Origin: Candidatus Aminicenantota bacterium
Lineage (GTDB): Bacteria; Acidobacteriota; Aminicenantia; UBA2199
Assembly (NCBI GenBank): GCA_030612495.1
Contig: JAUWNT010000001.1
Location: 1 to 48,366 of the forward strand
Length of the DNA: 48,366 bases
Direction of reading: 5' to 3'
Positions within the stretch are counted from its first letter, which is position 1, and every line of letters begins with the position of its first letter. The notes below the pieces were generated by a model. It had not been told where the DNA came from and did not search any database. It was given only the letters and a program-made list of their open reading frames with translations. The translations under genes and the position numbers were made by a program. This document shows positions 24,690-33,995 of the stretch, one piece after another.

Positions 24690-26183
24690 CTAAAATAGAT
24701 TTATACCAAAATTGTAAACTTTTTTGTCAATTTTTGTTTTTAATTCTTCTTTGAGTTTTTTTGCAATATTAAGAGCCTCTAAAGAAAGCCCATAAGAATA
24801 AAGGGTTAAAAAATCTTTAGCAGATTCTTCACTATTATGATATAGCTTAAGTGCAATCTCCTCTACTAAACTCTGGAGAGAGAACAAACTATCCTCAAAC
24901 TCCTGCCACTTAAGCAGCACTTTATTAATCAATTTTAAAGAATTGGACTTAATAAGCATGGCTAAACACTTAAAATTCCAATACGCTGACTTACAATCAA
25001 AATCATTTTCAGCTAATCTAAATGATTTAAGAACCCCCTTAATGCCAAAATAATATGGGATGTAAGGTGTAGATAAAGATGAGCCCAACCCTCCCCATAA
25101 AACAGCCCCTATTTCTGCTGGCATCCAGTTTCTCAATTGGATAACATCTGTATGTACAGTACTAAAAACCCCGATTGACCTTTCTTTTAACTCAGACGAT
25201 AAGGGAGTTTTGTTCATAGTATCAAATTGAGTTTTGTTGTAATAATCTCTCAAAACTCCAACCAATCGTTTAACTGTAACCTTTTTATCCGGCCTTAATA
25301 CAAAGGGATATTTCGATAAACCAGGAAGCTGTGGCATAGATGGCGTTAGAAGATTCTGAACTCTCCAGACTCTTCTTGTGTTATAGAATTTGTTTTTTAT
25401 CCTTCTATTCCTCCCAAAAGTTCTTGAAAAGTTTAAAGGCCCTTTGTTAGGATCCCAAAGACCTTTTCTAATCGTATAATCTTTTAAATAGGAAGGAAAA
25501 ATAAAATTTTCTCTATCATTAAAATCAATATCCCCAATCCTGTATCCATTTGCTACAACAAGATAGCTATTATCAGGAACTCTTTGGGCTACCCAACATT
25601 TTCCACCTCCGCCCTCTATATACCACACTTCATTAGGATCAGCCACGCCAACTCCACTAGGATAGGATATTCCATACTTTGAGTACATCTCACCGATTAA
25701 CTCAACACATTCTCTTGCACTCTTAGATCTTTGTAATGCAATATAGCGGACATATCCGCTCACCCCTGCTTTTATAATTGGATCTGCTTCCTTTGCTTTT
25801 ATATTTCTATCTTCCTTAAGTGAAACTCCCCCAGCAATTGATACCTGAAACTGGTTTATTGCTACAGCATCTCCTTCAGAATAGCCATAATAACATTCCA
25901 TAATTAACATTCTATAAGTCTGTTTTGCTTGAGGTATTATTAATCCATTTTTAAACAAAATCTTATCTTCTGGTTTATGTTTACTCTCTGGAACGATTTT
26001 AATCAATGAGGAGATGCTTCCCGGAAGGTCATTATTATGTGCAAGAAGAATTGAACCATCTTTTGTTGAATTTTTTCCACATAGAATCATTGTACAGGCA
26101 TTGATATTACTATTTATATGTAGGAAAAACAGAAAGAGAACAAAAATAGATAATCCAAAAAACAGGAAATTCTTTTTTTTCAT
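24690..26183 (-). CDS. Secreted C69-family (Ntn-hydrolase) dipeptidase-like protein
   Basis: 497 residues. A signal peptide of about 29 residues ends exactly before Cys30 (NINAC-TMILCGKNSTKDG), the N-terminal nucleophile expected after autoprocessing in C69/penicillin-acylase-like Ntn hydrolases. Supporting features are the LLAHNNDLPGS strand, the middle GGGGKCWVAQRVPDNSYLVVANGYRIG region and LRNWMPAEIGAVLWGG. The family includes dipeptidase A and U34/C69 peptidases. The substrate here is unknown; a periplasmic peptidase is likeliest. Expressed from an apparently leaderless promoter; there is no Shine-Dalgarno. Confidence 0.86.
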   Translation of the reverse strand: MKKKNFLFFGLSIFVLFLFFLHINSNINACTMILCGKNSTKDGSILLAHNNDLPGSISSLIKIVPESKHKPEDKILFKNGLIIPQAKQTYRMLIMECYYGYSEGDAVAINQFQVSIAGGVSLKEDRNIKAKEADPIIKAGVSGYVRYIALQRSKSARECVELIGEMYSKYGISYPSGVGVADPNEVWYIEGGGGKCWVAQRVPDNSYLVVANGYRIGDIDFNDRENFIFPSYLKDYTIRKGLWDPNKGPLNFSRTFGRNRRIKNKFYNTRRVWRVQNLLTPSMPQLPGLSKYPFVLRPDKKVTVKRLVGVLRDYYNKTQFDTMNKTPLSSELKERSIGVFSTVHTDVIQLRNWMPAEIGAVLWGGLGSSLSTPYIPYYFGIKGVLKSFRLAENDFDCKSAYWNFKCLAMLIKSNSLKLINKVLLKWQEFEDSLFSLQSLVEEIALKLYHNSEESAKDFLTLYSYGLSLEALNIAKKLKEELKTKIDKKVYNFGINLF

Positions 26184-26189
26184 ATTCTT

Positions 26190-26218
26190 ATAATAAATAT
26201 ATAAAAATAAAATGTCAA
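26190..26218 (-). promoter_or_regulatory. Predicted promoter of the C69 peptidase gene, apparently leaderless
   Basis: On the minus strand: TTGACA (26218-26213), a 17-base spacer, TATTAT (26195-26190), then 6 bases to the ATG at 26183. Confidence 0.6.
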
Positions 26219-26253
26219 AGATAGAATATTAATGCAACTCCAATCCAAAGCTA

Positions 26254-26286
26254 TTGACTTTTTATAGATTTTAACTAATATATAAT
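26254..26286 (+). promoter_or_regulatory. Predicted promoter of the GAF-HD-GYP gene
   Basis: TTGACT (26254-26259), then an AT run offering several -10 choices (TAATAT at 26276 with a 16-base spacer; TATAAT at 26281-26286 with a long 21-base spacer). The ATG at 26296 lies close behind, so the leader is very short or absent. No Shine-Dalgarno is visible. Confidence 0.45.
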
Positions 26287-26295
26287 ATTAATAAA

Positions 26296-27510
26296 ATGAG
26301 ATCCAATCTAAGAAAAGATAAAATTTATAATATTTTAAAAATAAGTAAAGAATTAAACCTTTTGAAAGACCTTGATTCTCTTTTAGATCGTGTATTAATG
26401 GAAGCGAGAGATTCAGTCAATGCTGATGCAGGAACAATATATCTTACCGAAGGCAATCAACTTACATTTAACTACTTCCAAAACGATACTCTCTTCAAAA
26501 AAGATCTCACAAGTAAACGTTATATATACTCAAAACAAAAATTAGAGATCAATCACAATTCAATTGCAGGATACGTTGCTGAAACAAAAGAACCATTAAT
26601 AATCGATGATGTTTATAAAATAAAGGCGACTCCCCCCTATTCTTTTAATCCCGAATTCGACAAAAAATCTTCATATAAAACCAAAACCGTTCTTACAGTA
26701 CCTTTAATAACAGCTCGCAATAAATTAATTGGGGTTATGCAAATCATTAATCCTAAAAACAAAAAAGGGTTAATTACATCCTTTACAAAGAACGATACAC
26801 TTTTTGTAACCTATTTTGCCAGTCATGCAGCAGTTGCAATTGAGAAGGCAATAATGACAAGAGAGATTATACTAAGGATGATTAAAATGTCTGAAATGAG
26901 AGACCCAAAAGAAACAGGGACTCATGTTAACCGTGTTGGAGCTTACTCAATTGAAATTTACCATAAATGGGCATTAGATCACAGAATTTCAAGCAAGGAG
27001 ATTAAAATAAACAAAGATTTATTAAGAATTGCTGCCATGCTTCATGATGTGGGGAAAATTGGAGTTAGTGATACAATATTAAAAAAAGAAGACAATTTAA
27101 CTGATAAAGAATTTTCCCAGATGAAAATGCACACAATATTTGGAGCTCGCCTCTTTAAAGATTCTACTTCCGATTGGGATGATATGGCAAAAGAAATTAC
27201 TATAAGTCACCATGAGCGATGGGATGGTAAAGGATACCCTGGTCACATAAACAATATATTAAAAAAAAATATAGTTTTTGGACCAGGCAAGAAGGAAGAG
27301 GAAATTCCTCTAAGTGGGAGGATCGTCGCTTTAGCTGATGTTTATGATGCTTTAACTTCCTCAAGAATTTATAAACAACCTTGGTCTGAGCAGGGTGTAA
27401 AGGATTATATAGAAAAAGAAAGAGGTGCTCATTTTGATCCTTCAGTAGTGGATGCATTTTTTTCAATTTATGACATTATTAAAGCTATTCAAGAAAAATA
27501 TTCATATTGA
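26296..27510 (+). CDS. GAF plus HD-GYP domain cyclic-di-GMP phosphodiesterase
   Basis: 404 residues, cytoplasmic. Residues about 20-190 are a GAF domain (SVNADAGTIYLTEGNQL ... VLTVPLITARNKLIGVMQIIN). Residues about 205-395 are an HD-GYP phosphodiesterase: MLHDVGKIG with H250-D251, SHHERWDGKGYPG carrying the GYP signature, and IPLSGRIVALADVYDALTSSR. The catalytic set looks complete. It should hydrolyse c-di-GMP in response to a small ligand or redox state sensed by GAF. Short or absent leader. Convergent with the DUF3943 gene (34-base gap). Confidence 0.93.
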   Translation: MRSNLRKDKIYNILKISKELNLLKDLDSLLDRVLMEARDSVNADAGTIYLTEGNQLTFNYFQNDTLFKKDLTSKRYIYSKQKLEINHNSIAGYVAETKEPLIIDDVYKIKATPPYSFNPEFDKKSSYKTKTVLTVPLITARNKLIGVMQIINPKNKKGLITSFTKNDTLFVTYFASHAAVAIEKAIMTREIILRMIKMSEMRDPKETGTHVNRVGAYSIEIYHKWALDHRISSKEIKINKDLLRIAAMLHDVGKIGVSDTILKKEDNLTDKEFSQMKMHTIFGARLFKDSTSDWDDMAKEITISHHERWDGKGYPGHINNILKKNIVFGPGKKEEEIPLSGRIVALADVYDALTSSRIYKQPWSEQGVKDYIEKERGAHFDPSVVDAFFSIYDIIKAIQEKYSY

Positions 27511-27544
27511 TTATAAAAATAAGGATATTAATTCAAAATTTAGC

Positions 27545-29116
27545 TTAGAAACTAAATTTAATCCTGGTATACAACCTGGTCTCAAATTCTTTATAAGAAA
27601 TATTTTTTATATTCCCTTTCCTATTAATCCCTTCTAAAGATAATTCGAAAATTAAAGGAGCTGAAGGCAGTTTAAATCCAAAAGAGACCCCGGAGATCAA
27701 TCTTGAATCATTTATATCAAAATCATCAATAACATTAACTTGATGACGATCCATCCCTTCAATTGAATTAAAACAATAATATTTAATTTTCCCTCTAAAT
27801 TTGAAATTATGATAAGAAAGAGTAAAATCCGATGATATTGTGAGACCTAAAGCATAATAATATCCGTGATTTTTTAAAGTGGATTTTGCCCCTGATATAT
27901 CATATTGGCTTGAATATTTATTCATAGCAAAAGAATTGATCAAAGCAAAATTAACATAAGCATCAGCTCTTAATCTTAATTTTAAACTACCTGAAAAAAT
28001 CGAACAACTAAAAAAAGGTCCAAACAGATTCATTACAGCCAATTTATCAGAGAAGTTGGCAGGGAAACTCACATTCTCAGTTTCATCTGAATCATCTGAG
28101 GAAAAAGAAATCTCTTTAAAGAGTTCAAACCCAGTTGCAGCTCCCCAAAAAAGGTTACTCCCTTTTAAACCATTTGACGATTTCTTCCTGATATCATGTT
28201 TAAAATGACCAAATAAAGCTACCTTTGCTAAAGCATTATATTCCTTAACTCCTGTAGAGCTGAAATTTATATCAAAAAAAAACTCACTTGAATAAACATC
28301 TTTGACAAACCGACTAAATTTTCCAGGTTCTTCAAGTTCTGGAACATTTATAATCTCAGTTTCAAGCCCAATATTTAAGCGCACATAATCATAACCCTTT
28401 TCAGGTTCAAAACCCTTTTCTTGGCCTAAAAAAAAATTAAATTCATGCCATGGAACTTTATAATCTATAATAGAATTCTTTTTTTTCTTCCGGTCCAGCC
28501 AATTATTAAAATATAAAATTGGGTTGAAAACAAAAGTTAAAATCTTATTTATTGTACCTGATTTTTTACTGAAATAATTACTTAATTGGAATAAGGATTC
28601 ACCAATACTAGGTCCACCAAAAGATGTAAAAATATTATCATTTACAGAAACTACCTCTCTCCACTCCACTAAATATTCCCAATATAGAGAAGCAACTGAT
28701 GTAAATATAAATGACTCTAACCATGTATGATTATTTGAGCGAGAGAAATTATAATATAGTGCACCTGAAAGAGAATGAGTCCAATTCGTTGTAAATTCGT
28801 TATCATCAAATCTATTTGCATCAAGAGTAAATAACCTCATTTTTTGATCTTCCCATCTTAATCTGAACTGCCAATCTTCTATCCAATCAGTATAGTTGAT
28901 CCAATAATTTGTTTGTGAAATTGCTATAAGTGCATAACATTCTAGAATAGCACGGCCCAATTTTTTCTTTTTTTCTAAGACTTGTTTTGAACGCAAAGAG
29001 AGTTCAAACCCGTGTATATTAAAATCCTTAGAATCAATAATATTCTCTGTTCCCTTATAACAAAACAGGTTCAAGGATAATATAAACACAGATATAAAAA
29101 AGACAATTTTTCTCAT
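27545..29116 (-). CDS. DUF3943-like outer-membrane beta-barrel protein
   Basis: 523 residues with an N-terminal signal peptide (KIVFFISVFILSLNLFCY; the Cys may be a lipobox or fortuitous). The segment NEFTTNWTHSLSGALYYNFSR ... WEYLVEWREVVSVNDNIFTSFGGPSIGE matches the DUF3943 pattern. This is followed by alternating amphipathic beta strands and a C-terminal aromatic residue (RIKFSF), as in outer-membrane barrels. The function of the family is unknown. First of a minus-strand block of envelope genes. It supports a diderm cell plan. Confidence 0.75.
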   Translation of the reverse strand: MRKIVFFISVFILSLNLFCYKGTENIIDSKDFNIHGFELSLRSKQVLEKKKKLGRAILECYALIAISQTNYWINYTDWIEDWQFRLRWEDQKMRLFTLDANRFDDNEFTTNWTHSLSGALYYNFSRSNNHTWLESFIFTSVASLYWEYLVEWREVVSVNDNIFTSFGGPSIGESLFQLSNYFSKKSGTINKILTFVFNPILYFNNWLDRKKKKNSIIDYKVPWHEFNFFLGQEKGFEPEKGYDYVRLNIGLETEIINVPELEEPGKFSRFVKDVYSSEFFFDINFSSTGVKEYNALAKVALFGHFKHDIRKKSSNGLKGSNLFWGAATGFELFKEISFSSDDSDETENVSFPANFSDKLAVMNLFGPFFSCSIFSGSLKLRLRADAYVNFALINSFAMNKYSSQYDISGAKSTLKNHGYYYALGLTISSDFTLSYHNFKFRGKIKYYCFNSIEGMDRHQVNVIDDFDINDSRLISGVSFGFKLPSAPLIFELSLEGINRKGNIKNISYKEFETRLYTRIKFSF

Positions 29117-29233
29117 TAATATATCTTTAAACTAAGTGATTTAAATAGAAAAATAAATATCATAATTGCTTTCCAATGTCAAATTGATAGATATACAATT
29201 AAGATATCTTAAGCAACAAAGTCGTTAACAATT

Positions 29234-29890
29234 TTAATTGCTCTCAATTTCACCCAATAGAGTAATTGCATCATTATAATAGAAAGATTGGGGGAAATCA
29301 TTAGTTAAATTTTTTAAATTAGAAATAGCAAGTTTTTTATGACCCATTTTTAACTGGATCTTAGCAACTTTTAATAAAATAAAATCCTTTGATATTTCTA
29401 AATCTCTGTCTATCAAAAGCTCATTAAATAATTTAATAGCCTCTTTATGTTTATTCATGCTATTTGAAATTTCAGCTTTGAGTAATATCTTTTCATCATT
29501 GACCAATTTAATCTTACTCTTAGAAGATTCATCAATAATTTGCCTGGCAGTCTTCATTTCACCCTCTTCAAAATAGATTGAAGCTATGAATAAATCAATT
29601 ACTGAAGAAATACCTCTTTTAGGCTTTAATTTTTTTAATTCTGTTAATTTCTCACCTGAACTCAGTGTGTCTGAGCTCTTTATGCTAAAAGCTCTTGCAT
29701 ACAAATTGTTCTCATTTGAAATTGACTTTGATCTAAAAAATATAAAAATTACTATAACTAATACAATTACAATAAGAACCCCTCCGCCAAGCAATACCCA
29801 TTTTTTAGATTTATTAAATAGTTCTATTATTTTTCCAATAAAGTCTACAAATGGATCTTCTTTAAGATGTTCTCTTTCCTTTCTTTTCAT
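29234..29890 (-). CDS. YfgM-like single-pass TPR membrane protein
   Basis: 218 residues. A basic-acidic cytoplasmic start (KRKEREHLKEDPFVDFIGKI) precedes a strong transmembrane helix at about 32-53 (VLLGGGVLIVIVLVIVIFIF). A periplasmic TPR-like domain follows to the end (AIKLFNELLIDRD ... AISNLKNLTNDFPQSFYYNDA). This is the arrangement of YfgM-type proteins associated with SecYEG and periplasmic chaperones. Has a promoter with an extended -10 and a Shine-Dalgarno AAGGA. Confidence 0.72.
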   Translation of the reverse strand: MKRKEREHLKEDPFVDFIGKIIELFNKSKKWVLLGGGVLIVIVLVIVIFIFFRSKSISNENNLYARAFSIKSSDTLSSGEKLTELKKLKPKRGISSVIDLFIASIYFEEGEMKTARQIIDESSKSKIKLVNDEKILLKAEISNSMNKHKEAIKLFNELLIDRDLEISKDFILLKVAKIQLKMGHKKLAISNLKNLTNDFPQSFYYNDAITLLGEIESN

Positions 29891-29913
29891 TTTTTATCCT
29901 TATATAAGTTTCG

Positions 29914-29942
29914 ATATTAGCATTTTAATATATTAGTGTCAA
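29914..29942 (-). promoter_or_regulatory. Predicted promoter of the YfgM-like gene
   Basis: On the minus strand: TTGACA (29942-29937), a 17-base spacer ending in TGC, and TAATAT (29919-29914). The leader of about 20 nt contains AAGGA before the ATG at 29890, so this one is not leaderless. Confidence 0.6.
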
Positions 29943-29983
29943 GATATATCCAGCTTTTATAACCAAAACCTACAAGAATATTA

Positions 29984-31504
29984 TCACTTACAAAATTTCA
30001 TGAATTTCTTAATTTTCTTGCTTTCAGGAAATAATTCTAAAGCCTCTGATACTATTTGAATCAAGTTTCCCTTATCACCCTTGGATTTATATATTTTAAT
30101 CAGCTCCAGAAAGTTTTTCTCTGATTTTTTCAAAAAGAGTGCACTTAATGCATACATCTCAGCTTTGCTTAACTGTTCCATATGTGAATATATTTTAGAC
30201 ATTAAATAATGAAACTCCGATACAAAAGGGTTTACTTCCAACAGATCTTGCAATTTCTCGAAAGTTTCTTTTATATTCCCTGAATTATATAGATTTTTTA
30301 TCTTACTTACTTCTAAAGAATAATCTATCCTTTTCTTAAATTCAAAATCGAATATACTTTTTAAACTTAATTGAATATCAGGTTCATCATCACCCATATA
30401 AATATCTGGAATATAACTTTTAAAAACACTAAAAAGTAAATCTTCTTTATCATTTTTTGACAAAAAATATGAGAACAAATCAATCAGTTTTTTCTCATCA
30501 GGAAAATAAAAAAGAGCTATATTTAATACTTCAGATGCCCTTTCCTTGTATTTAGTGATTAACAATAACTTTATATAATTTAAATATACAATAGAATCCT
30601 TTCTCACATTCAAAGAATGTATAAAATGTTTTTCAGCAAGTTCACATTTCTTTTCTTTGAGATATAAAACTCCTAGATTATTATTTGCTTCAGCATCAAA
30701 TTGATTTTCTTTTAACAATCGTTTAAACTCATTCTTTGCGCCCCTTAAATCTCCTTTGTAATAATATAGAAGGGCAATTAGAAAGCTTTTCTCGTACTTG
30801 AAAAAAAATTTGTTTGAAATCTTACCTAAAAATATCTCCAATTTATTAAACTCACCTTCATATAAATAACATTTACTGAGTTCAAAATTTAAAAAATCAG
30901 AAAATAAATTCACTTTATATGCTTTTTCAAATAATTTAACCCTGCCTGAGACATCGTTTAAAAGAAATCCTTTGATAAAGATCTCATACCCCTTATTGCT
31001 TAGATTTAATTCAGGGTAAGATACATCCTTTTTATTTCTATTAAAGTACTTTAATATATAATTCAATAATTCATTTTGTATTTTAAATAAATCTTTCACA
31101 TCCCCTTTAATCAAAGGAAAATATTTTTGGGTACGTTTTTTCAAATCAATTATATAAGAGTTCACCTCTACTAATGATTGACTATCTACCTTTGAAGATA
31201 ATATTTCGCCTCCAATTATTATGTTAGCATTAAAATCCACAGCAAGTTTTATTTTACTTGCTTTTGTTATATTATATGGAAAATCAATATTATTTAGATT
31301 AAGAATAGATTTAACTTTATCATCTTGCAGAGCCTTCACAGAATTCATTTGCAAACTTGTTGTTAGATAAAATGAGATTGCCCTACCTAACCATTGATGA
31401 GCTTTTTTTTCGCCAGGATCTACTTCAAAGGGGAAAACAATTACTTGAGCTGTGATAAAAGAATATAGAAAAAAAATAAAAATAATAAAAAATATCTTTT
31501 TCAT
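29984..31504 (-). CDS. Exported TPR protein with FlgO/TolB-N-like domain
   Basis: 506 residues with a signal peptide (FFIIFIFFLYSFITAQ). Residues about 20-150 (VIVFPFEVDPGEKKAHQWLG ... ANIIIGGEIL) resemble the FlgO/TolB N-terminal alpha/beta domain often found fused to TPRs. From about 170 to the end are TPR-like helices (EANNNLGVLYLKEKKCELAEKHF, SAEMYALSALF). The function is unknown; it is probably periplasmic and scaffolding. It lies 3 nt downstream of the PBP gene and is co-transcribed with it. Confidence 0.72.
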   Translation of the reverse strand: MKKIFFIIFIFFLYSFITAQVIVFPFEVDPGEKKAHQWLGRAISFYLTTSLQMNSVKALQDDKVKSILNLNNIDFPYNITKASKIKLAVDFNANIIIGGEILSSKVDSQSLVEVNSYIIDLKKRTQKYFPLIKGDVKDLFKIQNELLNYILKYFNRNKKDVSYPELNLSNKGYEIFIKGFLLNDVSGRVKLFEKAYKVNLFSDFLNFELSKCYLYEGEFNKLEIFLGKISNKFFFKYEKSFLIALLYYYKGDLRGAKNEFKRLLKENQFDAEANNNLGVLYLKEKKCELAEKHFIHSLNVRKDSIVYLNYIKLLLITKYKERASEVLNIALFYFPDEKKLIDLFSYFLSKNDKEDLLFSVFKSYIPDIYMGDDEPDIQLSLKSIFDFEFKKRIDYSLEVSKIKNLYNSGNIKETFEKLQDLLEVNPFVSEFHYLMSKIYSHMEQLSKAEMYALSALFLKKSEKNFLELIKIYKSKGDKGNLIQIVSEALELFPESKKIKKFMKFCK

Positions 31505-31507
31505 TTT

Positions 31508-33172
31508 TTAATGTTCATAAAAGCTTTTCAAAAAAGCTTTTAAAAAATTGGCTCCAGTTAATTCAGCTTTACCTGCTCTTTCAAGCCTAAAAGCAAATGC
31601 ATATTGAGGACTTTCAGCAGGGAAAAAACCAATTAAGACTGAATCAAACCCAAATTTTCTTTTCCCGGATGTCCCAGTTTTTAAAGCAACTTTCACAAAA
31701 TCAACTTTTGAACGGTGGCCAGTACCTTTTTTGTTTTCTACCACATCTATCATTGCCTTCTTTATTTTTTGAAAAACTGAATAATCACTGTCAATTTTAA
31801 TTATTCTTGGTTTATGGTTATAAAAACCAAGTTTCAATACATTCTTAATGTTTTTTACTAAATAAGGTGAATAAATCGAACCATTTTGAGAAATTATTGC
31901 TGAAATTAAAGCAGCATGAAAAGTGGTAATTTTTATCTCTTCAAGCCCAACAGATAATTTAGCCAATTGAAAGTCCTTTGAAATTTTTTCTTTATATTTC
32001 CCAGTATTAAAAGAAAGAAATAAGTCATTCAATCCATTTGTATTAAAATAGAACTTTTTATAAGTATCCGAAATTTTACTAAATCCTACAGAAAAAGCCA
32101 TCTTAGAAAATGCGATATTGCAGGAAACAGCAAGAGCTTCTCTATAAGTTTTTACATTTCCATGTTTTTTCCAATCATAAAAAATTCTATTATCAAGCGT
32201 TATATTCCCCTTACAAAAGAACGGGAAAATTTCATTGTGAGGGTATTTTAAATAAGAGAAAAGTGTGAGAACTTTTACAATCGAAGCTGGCTCATACTCT
32301 TGAGAAAAGACAGCATCCCTTATTTTTTGATTAAAAGGCTTGGAATAAGCAGCAATTATACTATTATCACTTAAATTGAATAAAAGAAAAGTTCCAAAAA
32401 ATTTCTTAAATAATTTATGTAGTTTGTTCTGGATTTTAGTATCAATTGTCAATTTGTAAAATTTTATTCCATCTTTAAAATAAAAATTGAACTTATCAAA
32501 ATTAATACCTGGGATTAAAGAATCTGTGTTTCCATTTTTTTGGTTATAATAAGCAATAGCTTTTCCATTAATATCAAAAATATAATTTATTCTTCCAGAT
32601 TTCAATTCAGTATTTATCTTTTTAACAATTTTTAAGGCTTTTCTTTCTCTTTTTAAACTATTTACAGATATCTTATCTATTAATTTTGACGATCTATAAT
32701 AATCAAAAGATGCTGTCATATACAATATTTTGAAAAATCCTACATCCTCACCTTTTTTTGCTAAGTAATCTACATAAATTCTTAATTTTTTATACTCAGC
32801 ATTATCTAAAAAATAATTCAGGAATTTTTCAAATTTAATAAAAGTTCCTTTAGCATGTAAATTATCAAAAATACGGCTTGCCGAAAAATAATCTCCTTTA
32901 AAAAGATGTATAAGTGCTCTTAACTCTTTTTGAGTTTTCCTAAAAAACAATGTATTTTCAACCTTTTTAAATGTGTTTAAAGCCTTTTCTGTTTTATTTT
33001 TCAACAGTAAAGTCTCGATTTTTTCTATCTTTCTGTATGATTGAAATATACTAAAGAGAAAATAAAAAATAATAATGATTAAAATCGCAAAAACAAACCT
33101 TAATCGCCTGAAACGTTTATATCTACGTTTTTTCTTAAATGAAAAAGAGATATCCTTGTAATCAATAATCAT
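31508..33172 (-). CDS. Penicillin-binding protein transpeptidase, single-pass
   Basis: A basic cytoplasmic tail (KKKRRYKRFRRLRF), a transmembrane helix (VFAILIIIIFYFLFSIF), a helical region of about 150 residues, then a transpeptidase domain. The three active-site motifs are present. Numbering from an upstream TTG at 33184, they are SIVK (301-304), SCN (354-356) and KTGT (502-505). The domain resembles class B PBPs (FtsI/PbpA-like), but the usual N-terminal dimerisation domain is replaced by TPR-like helices. The start is uncertain: the TTG (33184) is only 4 nt after the gmhA stop, while the ATG at 33172 is more conventional and is used here. Cross-links peptidoglycan. Confidence 0.85.
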   Translation of the reverse strand: MIIDYKDISFSFKKKRRYKRFRRLRFVFAILIIIIFYFLFSIFQSYRKIEKIETLLLKNKTEKALNTFKKVENTLFFRKTQKELRALIHLFKGDYFSASRIFDNLHAKGTFIKFEKFLNYFLDNAEYKKLRIYVDYLAKKGEDVGFFKILYMTASFDYYRSSKLIDKISVNSLKRERKALKIVKKINTELKSGRINYIFDINGKAIAYYNQKNGNTDSLIPGINFDKFNFYFKDGIKFYKLTIDTKIQNKLHKLFKKFFGTFLLFNLSDNSIIAAYSKPFNQKIRDAVFSQEYEPASIVKVLTLFSYLKYPHNEIFPFFCKGNITLDNRIFYDWKKHGNVKTYREALAVSCNIAFSKMAFSVGFSKISDTYKKFYFNTNGLNDLFLSFNTGKYKEKISKDFQLAKLSVGLEEIKITTFHAALISAIISQNGSIYSPYLVKNIKNVLKLGFYNHKPRIIKIDSDYSVFQKIKKAMIDVVENKKGTGHRSKVDFVKVALKTGTSGKRKFGFDSVLIGFFPAESPQYAFAFRLERAGKAELTGANFLKAFLKSFYEH

Positions 33173-33187
33173 ATAAAAAAACAAACC

Positions 33188-33784
33188 TCATTTTATCCTG
33201 CTATTTTTCTTATTACTTTTCACAAAGAACTCTTTTTCTAATACCTCAGCTATTGTATGCAATATAAACAGATGGGCTTCCTGTATTATTGGAGTATCAT
33301 TTGAATCAACTGAAATAATAACATCTATTCCTAATTTTTTAAAAAGCTCTACATTTTTTCCACACAACACAATTGTTTTCAATTTCAGCTTCTTTGAAAT
33401 TGTTAATGCTTCAATTACATTTTTTGATTTCCCACTTGTTGTTATGCCAATAGAAATATCATTTTTGTTACCAATTGCTTGTATCTGCTTTGAAAATACA
33501 TATTTAAAATCAAAATCATTTGCAATTGATGTTAAATTGGCAATATCTGAAGTTAAAGCTATGGCAGGTAATCCTTCCCTTTCAAAATAAAACTTATTAA
33601 CAAGTTCCGAAGCAAAATGTGAAGATTGAGTTGCAGAACCTCCATTTCCAAATACCAGTATTTTATTACCTTCTTTCAAAAAAGATTTGACCAATTCAAT
33701 TGCTTTAAAAATATCCTTATTCTCTTTTAAGCTATTAAGAATCATTACCCTTACATCAATCTTACTTTGAAACTGATCTTGCAA
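33188..33784 (-). CDS. gmhA: SIS-domain sedoheptulose-7-phosphate isomerase (GmhA/DiaA family)
   Basis: 198 residues. SIS-domain signatures: LVFGNGGSATQSSHFASELVNKF, ITTSGKSKNVIEAL and IIQEAHLFILHTIAEVLE. These fit GmhA, which makes the heptose precursor of lipopolysaccharide; the DiaA homologue has the same fold. With no other heptose gene nearby, the pathway assignment is inference. The start is TTG at 33784 with a textbook AGGAGG six bases upstream. An upstream ATG is out of frame. Confidence 0.87.
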   Translation of the reverse strand: MQDQFQSKIDVRVMILNSLKENKDIFKAIELVKSFLKEGNKILVFGNGGSATQSSHFASELVNKFYFEREGLPAIALTSDIANLTSIANDFDFKYVFSKQIQAIGNKNDISIGITTSGKSKNVIEALTISKKLKLKTIVLCGKNVELFKKLGIDVIISVDSNDTPIIQEAHLFILHTIAEVLEKEFFVKSNKKNSRIK

Positions 33785-33856
33785 TATTAGCCTCCTCCAT
33801 TTTTATTTATAAAACTATATTTAAAAAAATATATTTTATATTTATTCATAAACTAA

Positions 33857-33885
33857 AAAATAAGTTTTTTTTTATATTTTGTCAA
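33857..33885 (-). promoter_or_regulatory. Predicted promoter of gmhA
   Basis: On the minus strand: TTGACA (33885-33880), a 17-base spacer, TATTTT (33862-33857), in a very AT-rich divergent region. The leader is about 65 nt, with AGGAGG before the TTG start. Confidence 0.5.
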
Positions 33886-33995
33886 GAGAAAATAAAAAAA
33901 TATATTTTAATTACTTGAATTATTTTTAGGTATATAATATATATAATATATAAAAAGCGTTTTAATTTTTTATAAATTGTATTATTAAGGATGTT

